Shown: piece by piece, positions 59,101 to 64,000 of the stretch
Layout of the letters: each line of letters starts with the position of its first letter
How positions within the stretch are numbered: position 1 is the stretch's first letter
From: Thraustochytrium sp. TN22
Lineage: Eukaryota > Sar > Bigyra > Thraustochytrida > Thraustochytriidae
Length of the DNA: 64,000 nt
Direction of reading: 5' to 3'
Assembly (NCBI GenBank): GCA_013306675.1
Contig: JABLUY010000142.1
Coordinates: forward strand, 1-64,000
The notes under the pieces: generated by a model
Databases searched by the model: none
Seen by the model: only the letters and a program-made list of their open reading frames with translations
Told to the model about the DNA's origin: nothing
Made by a program: the position numbers and the translations under genes

Positions 59101-60646
59101 AGCCGACCACAAAGAACACGTAAAAGGACACGAGCGAGGCCTGGCATGGCGACGTGTGGGCCTCGAGCGCCAGCTCCACGACCGTGGTGGGACACGCCTT
59201 GTTGCAGAGAAACTCCGAGCATACGTCGGCCACCAGGCCGTCCACGGCGGCCAGCGCGCCCATGGTGCCGTTCAGCACCCAGCGCTCGACCGCGCTGCTC
59301 GCCGCGAGGCCGCCGACCGTGACCGTCTCCCACTCGGCGCCGGTGCGCTCGTACACGACCGAGCCGGCCTGACCTATGCGCTCCGTGCGCGCTGTCTCCG
59401 TGGTGAGCGCCGCGATGGGCACCACCCACCCGTGCTGGCCGCACCCAGGGCTCCACATCTCGTGGAGCGGGCTGCTTGGCATGAGCCGCCGCCCTTGGGT
59501 CGCCACTTCCTCGAACTCCTGCCGCATGCCAATGCCGTAGCCCTTGATATAGGAGAGTACGGCCTGCGAATAAGCCGCGTCGTCGATGTACGTGCTGGCC
59601 GCCTCGCTGTCCGCGATGCCGAGCTCCAGCAGCTGCGCCAGGTCGTACTGGCTCTGCAGCACCAGCGTTGGGACGTCCTGAAAGACATCCAGGCCCAGCA
59701 GGTTCGACACGTAAAGGCACTCGTGCGGGTAGCCGGAAGGCGCGTACGCGTCGATGCAGTCCTGGGCCAGCTCCGCGGCGCTCAGCCACTGCGCCGACTT
59801 GGTCTTGAGCGCGTGGTCGAACTGATATGAGACCGCCTCGTCAGTGTAGTTGCGCACGGCGAACTGCCGCTGGCTCAGCATCCACGCTGAATCCAGAATG
59901 AGCCGCGTATCGTACGCGTCGCCCGTCACGTCGCCCGCCGCCAGCCGCGTCGCGAGATGCGCCGCGCCAACGCCACCGCCGCGCGTGCCGCCCACGATGA
60001 CCTTGCTCGTGCTTGTCAGGCCATGGCTCAAAGCCAGGTCCGCGAAGACCGCGTCGAGCACGTCGGCACCGTGGAACAGCAAGGCACTCCCGCCCGTCAC
60101 GTCGCCACGGCCCAGGTGCCAGTCCAGCGTGCACGACGGCACGTACACGCGCGTGGCGTAGCCCAGCGGGCCATCCGCGCACAGCAGCGTCGAGAATCTC
60201 GCATCCACGCGGCTCCACATGCCCGACCCGCACTGGAGCCTGTCATAGTAGCACTCCACGTTGCTCGCGTTGATGGCCGCGGTCCCGTTCACGTCCACCT
60301 CCGCCGCGCCGCACGAGTCGTTCGTCTCGCCCTCGCAGTACGCGTCGCACAGCTCCTCCGTCGCGCACAGCTCGTTGTCCCCCAGCCACACCACGAACGT
60401 CTCCGCGCCCGCGACTTCGTCCACGTAGTACGCGGCGGCCGACCCGTCGGCGCAGACGGCCGGGGCGCCCAGGTCCTTCCTCTCCCCGGCTGCCGAGCTG
60501 CACACCTCCTGCGCGGCGGCGCCGGCCACCAGCGCCGCCGCCGCGGCGGCAGCCAGCGCCAGCGCCCGCGCCCGCGCCGCGCGCGCCGCGCCTCTGCCCT
60601 CGCGCGCGCGCGCGCCGCGGGACTCATGCACGTGCCGCCCCGCCAT
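56117..60646 (-). CDS. pectin-acetylesterase/NOTUM-like domain fused to ABCG transporter and extra membrane module
   Basis: A 1509-residue protein. After a signal-like Ala-rich segment (about 27-45), residues about 50-480 form a PAE/NOTUM-type hydrolase domain. It keeps the family's CADGSAAAYY start, the Asp motif QSQYDLAQ (about 335) and the His motif PGCGQH (about 402). The nucleophile Gly-x-Ser-x-Gly-Gly reads GGTRGG (about 218), so Thr or Arg replaces the Ser. TM1 (about 505) leads to an ABCG-type nucleotide-binding domain: Walker A GPSGSGKST (about 619), signature ISGGQRRR (about 735), Walker B LLLDEPTSGLD and H-loop HQPRREI (about 792). An ABC2 membrane domain follows (about 905-1180), then a separate module of about four TMs (about 1250-1400) and a basic tail. 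By inference it is a surface/lumenal sensor or binder coupled to export. Confidence 0.82.
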   Translation of the reverse strand: MAGRHVHESRGARAREGRGAARAARARALALAAAAAAALVAGAAAQEVCSSAAGERKDLGAPAVCADGSAAAYYVDEVAGAETFVVWLGDNELCATEELCDAYCEGETNDSCGAAEVDVNGTAAINASNVECYYDRLQCGSGMWSRVDARFSTLLCADGPLGYATRVYVPSCTLDWHLGRGDVTGGSALLFHGADVLDAVFADLALSHGLTSTSKVIVGGTRGGGVGAAHLATRLAAGDVTGDAYDTRLILDSAWMLSQRQFAVRNYTDEAVSYQFDHALKTKSAQWLSAAELAQDCIDAYAPSGYPHECLYVSNLLGLDVFQDVPTLVLQSQYDLAQLLELGIADSEAASTYIDDAAYSQAVLSYIKGYGIGMRQEFEEVATQGRRLMPSSPLHEMWSPGCGQHGWVVPIAALTTETARTERIGQAGSVVYERTGAEWETVTVGGLAASSAVERWVLNGTMGALAAVDGLVADVCSEFLCNKACPTTVVELALEAHTSPCQASLVSFYVFFVVGSGWLAFILMRLRVLIFDMRRRAFRQAEAREHEEHGSLDASGRDAERLVLREARRANKGRSIQLMVSKLSYWAPSKKRSAPQVRILDKVSVAFQPGQVHALMGPSGSGKSTLLDLISYTRESGRVSGQHLINGVPSHLNRASFLREWLRNSSSYVRQTDVLFPHLTVREHLQHAAWLQLPQFFGGDEKLRRVEQIIQLLELQGCADTICGDGGVLVEGGISGGQRRRVSVATQLLSMPAALLLDEPTSGLDSTNALVLVRSLHNLAHIAGVNVIMTIHQPRREIFQLLDDVTILVRGKVIFSGSPADAADFFHVSLDEVNIGDEILDQLQIASQDRIEAYRRTYETGPLGRSVLETIASERTHFTWEMARALRSVLVENSLASGRWSWTEPISVMTAYWVLLSRTIKRGGFDILRTSSFALVSGVLVGLVFLGSDTYTSQIALSYLSTSTLTFLASVFLGDRYNLEKGVWSFERANGNTIPFQAFLLSVFSRNMVAATIEAICYAVPVYFMSFLFTDNPMTFFRFVQLMILTSVAVTSQNTLVEIFIIERGGDSAPDTRKAALINMALLALSAVLNGFILNLGDIPAALRWLPYLMITFYSFGGVLINALGGQTIDEPGISVLESAQRAGANVVRQFEFDEFDVTTCIFALLIIVLMLHILSYFAFYFRYVFRTDNLKRGAPASDRRPDDDEADDHRKPLPLERDQTGSSLHQIMSQSPDNAESSTGSRGWVLSTLLSRQTITVFLVLDFFFASTLCSFNEGEVLVTGNDDGSITINGVANTTVALTSFEFQDADPAFVALNFVFFCVYIAQFLVQICFLVPLSGTGRRQSIVWISRQDFLSVLVLGADFVMIIGLLVIAGSNFALQLAFVVLSRVLRALFVMCYYYKVNLFHKMRARKLRGGAALGQYEEASQISSQAGGGRIAPQSAVPTPAGAAAAHRSATSARFNPFGRGLPPSIPDRIVPPASDHRSVNLGPMWRAYQVAEDIEIDDDDV

Positions 60647-61498
60647 CGTAATGCCGCGCTGCGCCATGCCGCGCTGCGCCATGCCGGAGCGCGCGAGCGC
60701 GCGAGCGCGCGAGCGCGCGAGCGAGCGAGCGCGCGAGCGAGCGGGGTCGCCGCCGCCGCGCCGCGAGCGAACGGGGTCTGCGGCGCTTCGCTCCGCGCGG
60801 GCGCCGCCGCCGCTCGCGCGCGCGCTCGCGCTCGCGCGCTTGGTCCCGTCCAGAGCCCTAAGGCACCGGGGGGCGCGCGGCGCGTCTGCGCGGGCGCCGG
60901 CGGATCCGCGCTGCCCAGGCCCCGCGGCGCCGCAGCGAGGGAGATCCGCCGTCGCGGTGGGATTCTGCCGAGACACGCGCTGGGCCCCCTGGGGAAGTAC
61001 GGGCTGGGCTCCGCGCGCCAGGCTCGAGCTCATGTCCATGTCAGGCTTCAACTGCCACAGCTCGCCGAGGCGATGCACCGCGACAAACACCACTGCCAGT
61101 GCAGCAGCAGGCACGTGACAGACCGTCGCCGCTCAGGAGGGCGGCCTTTTTAGGAGAGCGCTTGCCGGCGCGCGCTTGCGCGACGCTGTGGATCTGTACC
61201 GCCCACCAGCCTGAGGGGTTCTACTACTAGCCAGCTAGCTAGAGTCACCACTGCATGGTCAGCCACAACACCGCGGGCGTGCCACTGCAATAGTGGCTCG
61301 GCCACGGCAGTGTCGGCAGTGCAAGGCCCGACGAGACCGACGAGCCGGGCCACTGCACTGCTGCAGACTGCAGACTGCAGCTGCAGTGCCAGTGGCAGTA
61401 CCGTGACGGCCCACTGGCAGCGGGCGGCCTTCACCTTCACTGCGGGCAGGTGATGACCGTAAGTCGAGGCCATTCGTCGTCACGGATACTTCTCTTGA
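60647..61498. other. intergenic region with CGAGCG repeats and CACTGC-rich hairpin region
   Basis: This region lies between two minus-strand genes. Near the ABC gene's start it has GCGCGAGCGCGCGAGC-type repeats (about 60690-60745). Near 61249-61400 the motif CACTGCA/TGCAGTG recurs many times, including a near-palindrome at 61349-61396 (listed separately). No credible gene. Confidence 0.45.
61349..61396. other. imperfect palindrome, possible hairpin
   Basis: GCCACTGCACTGCTGCAG at the left pairs imperfectly with CTGCAGCTGCAGTGCCAGTGGC at the right around an ACTGCAGA loop. It lies in the promoter side of the ABC-transporter gene, and its role is unknown. Confidence 0.6.
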
Positions 61499-63016
61499 TC
61501 AGGCAAAGGTGCGACGCTTCAACAGCGTGTGGACGTTGGGCGGAGCGAGGTCGACGGGCCGAGCCGCGCGGAGGTCGAGGCGATGGACCGCGGAGCACGC
61601 GAAGATGTGCTCCGGAAGCTCCTCGTCGGTCTCGCCCTGGAGCACGTAGGCACAGCGCAGGCGCATCTGCGGCACGCGATCGATCATGGAGTGCAACGCC
61701 TTGCGCGCGAGGTAGGCGAAGTCGTGCACGCGGATGTCGAACTCAATGTAGTAGTCCTGCATGTTGCCGTCGATGGGGCCCGAGTAGATGTCGCCAGTCT
61801 TGTACACAATGGCCGGCTTGCCGTTGTAGCTCTGGAACATGGACGGCACGCCGACCTCGACCATGTTGTGCACCAGACCAATGACCTTGAAGCGGCGGCG
61901 CAGGTCCTCGTTGGCGGCGTGCTTGCTGAAGAAGCTGCTCAGCAGGCGCAGCGCGGCCGAGTCAGCGCCGGACTCGAGCAGGTCCAGCGTGGAGCGCCGG
62001 ATTTCATAGTACTGCACCAGGCTCATGCCGGCCTCCGGGTCTGGCTTGCCGAACATCTTGGGCGCCAGAAGCGGCACCTGGATGTTGCAGATGATGATGC
62101 GCGGGAACGGACAGCCCGCCGGGTAGTGCGCGAGCCGCGACTCGGGCAGTTTCACGTGCGCGCCAATGTTGCATATCCGCGTGGCGTCCTCGCCCGTGTT
62201 GCGGAAAAGGTCCATGCCGATCTGCCTGTAGAGCGCCTCGGATGACGACTGCTTGCGCTTCGTGCGCGCGTAGTTGGGCCCGCTGCGCACCTTGAACTCG
62301 GTCGCGTCGCCGTCGCTCCACGAGTTCGGCACGCCGTCGCGCTCGTGAGCCTCCTGCGTCGAGGCGCCCGCGACCAGCAACGGTGCCTGCGACACGCCTC
62401 GAGACCGCGTCTGCGCCGGCGGCGACTCTGCTGCGGCTGCCCCTGCTGCAGTTGTTGCCTCAGCCTTGCTTCGGCGCTCCTTTGTCTGTGCCCGCTCTTC
62501 GTGTTCGTGCTGCGCTTGCTGCAGTGGCGGCATATCCTCTAGGGAGACGTGGCGCGTGACCGTGGCGGCCTCCTCCTCCTCCTCCACCACCACCACCTTA
62601 TCATGACGATGATCATCATCATCGGCTGCCTGGACTGCCATGCCCGGAGACGGAGGAGGCGACGGCGACGGCGAAGAGGAGGGGGAGGCGGTGTCCGTGT
62701 CAGCGTGCATGTCCGGCAGGCTTGCCGCGGATAGCTTGCGCGGAGCCCTTATCCTGGAGCTGGAGCTGGCCACGGACCTCGCGCTGCCCATGCTCTGGCG
62801 CGACGCGGACCTGTTCTGCGCAGAGAGCGGCGCGGGCTCGACTCTGAGCGTCGCGTCAGCCGCCGCCTGCACGGCCCCTTCGCCCCCCAGCAGAGGCGCC
62901 TCGCCCTCGCCGACCTCGGCTCCATGCCGCTGAGGCTCGCCACCGCCGCCGCCGCCGGCCAGGCCGAGCGCCACCAGCAGCTCGGCCTCGCTGTGCTCGT
63001 ACAGGAAGCTGCTCAT
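61499..63016 (-). CDS. EDR2-C (DUF1336) domain protein
   Basis: A 505-residue protein. The N-terminal half (about 1-225) is Ser/Pro/Glu-rich and probably disordered, with an Asp/His/Glu stretch near 130-150. The C-terminal half (about 228-500) is an EDR2-C domain. It starts with NSWSDGDATEFKVRSGPNY (family W-x-x-x-x-F-x-V-R-G-x-x-Y). It then shows IICNIQVP, RFKVIGLVHNM, the YYIEFDIRVHDFAYLA block (family Y-x-E-x-D-x-D-I), and near the end YVLQGETDEELPEHIF, which matches the family's L-P-E motif. Plant EDR2 proteins with this domain, often next to START and PH domains, act at endomembranes in cell-death control. Here no START or PH domain is visible. Lipid or membrane binding is inference. The ATG at 63016 starts MSSFLYEH; an upstream open stretch is Arg/Gly low complexity. 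Confidence 0.8.
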   Translation of the reverse strand: MSSFLYEHSEAELLVALGLAGGGGGGEPQRHGAEVGEGEAPLLGGEGAVQAAADATLRVEPAPLSAQNRSASRQSMGSARSVASSSSRIRAPRKLSAASLPDMHADTDTASPSSSPSPSPPPSPGMAVQAADDDDHRHDKVVVVEEEEEAATVTRHVSLEDMPPLQQAQHEHEERAQTKERRSKAEATTAAGAAAAESPPAQTRSRGVSQAPLLVAGASTQEAHERDGVPNSWSDGDATEFKVRSGPNYARTKRKQSSSEALYRQIGMDLFRNTGEDATRICNIGAHVKLPESRLAHYPAGCPFPRIIICNIQVPLLAPKMFGKPDPEAGMSLVQYYEIRRSTLDLLESGADSAALRLLSSFFSKHAANEDLRRRFKVIGLVHNMVEVGVPSMFQSYNGKPAIVYKTGDIYSGPIDGNMQDYYIEFDIRVHDFAYLARKALHSMIDRVPQMRLRCAYVLQGETDEELPEHIFACSAVHRLDLRAARPVDLAPPNVHTLLKRRTFA

Positions 63017-63163
63017 CGCGGTGTGGTCGCCGCCGCACAGGCCAGGCCGACCACCGCGGCGCACGCGGCCGGGCTCGGAGTTCGTGGTTTGGTTTGGCTT
63101 TTGGATGACATGGTCCGAGTCCGCGCGCGGCCTGCATAACGCCAAGACTCCTACGAGCTTGCA

Positions 63164-63220
<57 letters not shown>

Positions 63221-63232
63221 CGGCGCGGCGCC
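63017..63232. promoter_or_regulatory. short divergent promoter region with CGG repeat
   Basis: This gap of 216 bases lies between the divergent starts of the EDR2-C gene and the PDZ gene. A long CGG trinucleotide run occupies about 63161-63213 just before the PDZ gene's ATG. This resembles the GC-rich leaders of other genes in the window. Confidence 0.6.
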
Positions 63233-64000
63233 ATGGGCCTGGTGAGCGTGCCGCCGGTGCTGGAGCGCTTCGACGTGGACTGCCACGAGGCGGCGCTGGG
63301 CGTGGACCTGGGCCAGCTGGAGTCCGGCGAGGTGGTGCTCCTGGCCTTCAGGCGCGAGGGCGGCGCGCCCGGCCCGGTGGAGAAGGACGGCCGCGCGCGC
63401 GTGGGCGACGCGCTACTGTGCATCGACGAGGTGCCCATCGCGCTGCTCACCTACGAGGTCGTGCTCGACAAGCTGCGCTCGCAGGCGAGGCCGCTCTCTC
63501 TGCGCTTTGGCCGAACGGATGAGGCCTTGCAGCAGAAGGCCCACGAGCGCATGCTCAGCATGCAGGCCAAGGCGCGCAAGAAGCAGGAGCTCGCCCGTAT
63601 GCGCGCCCTCGAGGCAGAGCGCCGCGAGCGCGACCAGCTGCTGCAGCAGCAGCAGCAGCAGGTCTCCAACGATGGCCCGTCGCAGCCGGCCGGGACGGCA
63701 CGCGCGCAGCAGGGGGGCGCGAAGCGCCCCGGTTCGCGCCGCCCTGACGTCTACACGTCCAGAGATGTAGCTGCCTCGCGGCTGCGTGGCTTCCCGCGCA
63801 GCGCGCTCTTCCTCATTGGCGCGCTCAGCGTTGCCATGGTGCTGTACTTTGTTTCCATCTCCGCGTCCGCTGCCTGGCAGAGCCTTACAGCCCGCCAGGC
63901 GGACTTTGAGGAGGAGGCTTTTGGCGAGGAGAAGGCCGTCATTGATGCCCATTTCGTGCCTTCCGACGCCGCACACGCTGCTGCCCAGACGCTAGATAAT
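63233..64000 (+). CDS. PDZ-domain protein with TM segment, cut off by window end
   Basis: The frame is open from the ATG at 63233 to the last base, 256 codons so far, so the C-terminus lies outside. Residues about 1-95 look like a PDZ domain: a carboxylate-loop-like G-V-D-L-G-Q-L start and RVGDALLCIDEVPI, which matches the PDZ G-D-x-I-L-x-V-x-G core. A charged coiled coil with a seven-residue Gln run follows (about 100-150), then a basic stretch, then one hydrophobic segment (about 188-207, ALFLIGALSVAMVLYFV). The acidic segment after it is probably on the far side of the membrane. By inference it is a membrane-anchored PDZ scaffold. No signal peptide. Its first codons follow a CGG run like those before other genes. 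Confidence 0.7.
   Translation, partial: MGLVSVPPVLERFDVDCHEAALGVDLGQLESGEVVLLAFRREGGAPGPVEKDGRARVGDALLCIDEVPIALLTYEVVLDKLRSQARPLSLRFGRTDEALQQKAHERMLSMQAKARKKQELARMRALEAERRERDQLLQQQQQQVSNDGPSQPAGTARAQQGGAKRPGSRRPDVYTSRDVAASRLRGFPRSALFLIGALSVAMVLYFVSISASAAWQSLTARQADFEEEAFGEEKAVIDAHFVPSDAAHAAAQTLDN

Noticed and set aside
59957-61153. 398-residue plus-strand frame over the ABC gene's 5' end
   Set aside because: Arg/Ala/His shadow; the minus strand encodes a signal segment and a recognisable domain.

Overview
The window is nuclear DNA from a GC-rich, gene-dense, intron-poor, flagellate eukaryotic protist. I model 28 protein genes, 25 of them as uninterrupted open frames. Three genes need splicing, with short GT-AG introns of 83, 91 and about 360 nt. 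Cilium genes are present (CFAP44, epsilon-tubulin, tubulin cofactor C, a kinesin-like protein). The cell also has a KDEL-type ER retrieval signal (RDEL), a URC1-type enzyme, an EDR2-C domain and a COPI-associated protein with EF-hands. Together these suggest a stramenopile; a thraustochytrid or other labyrinthulomycete is my best guess, but the sequence alone does not prove it. I saw no tRNA, rRNA, CRISPR array or transposon.

Layout. 0.4-8.3 kb: an ETF-regulatory LYR protein, a kinesin-like protein with a degenerated motor, tubulin cofactor C, and two unrecognised genes around a repeat-rich divergent promoter. 8.8-22.2 kb: a membrane-anchored N-formylglutamate-amidohydrolase-like protein, a 13-nt minisatellite, CFAP44, a polyQ two-TM protein, a protein disulfide isomerase, and epsilon-tubulin with one intron. 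22.4-39.5 kb: a 1592-residue coiled-coil protein, an NSUN2/Trm4-type RNA methyltransferase, WDR61/SKI8, a degenerate small GTPase, a large disordered protein, a protein kinase, a macro-domain protein with a dense Ser-Gln repeat, and a COPI-associated EF-hand membrane protein.

40.3-49.8 kb: four head-to-tail paralogues of a multi-pass membrane protein family that I do not recognise, each with a cysteine-patterned C-terminal domain. This is the strongest candidate for an undescribed system here. 50.5-64 kb: an EF-hand protein with a charged LEA-like tail, a URC1-like GTP cyclohydrolase II homologue, a pectin-acetylesterase/NOTUM-like domain fused to an ABCG transporter and a further membrane module, an EDR2-C lipid-binding-type protein, and a PDZ/TM protein cut off by the window end.

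Genes mostly sit as divergent or convergent pairs, with gaps of a few hundred bases and simple repeats near starts. No operon-like logic is expected. The density of cilium genes in 0.8-22 kb is notable but may be chance. Functional assignments rest on reading motifs by eye; no database search was possible.
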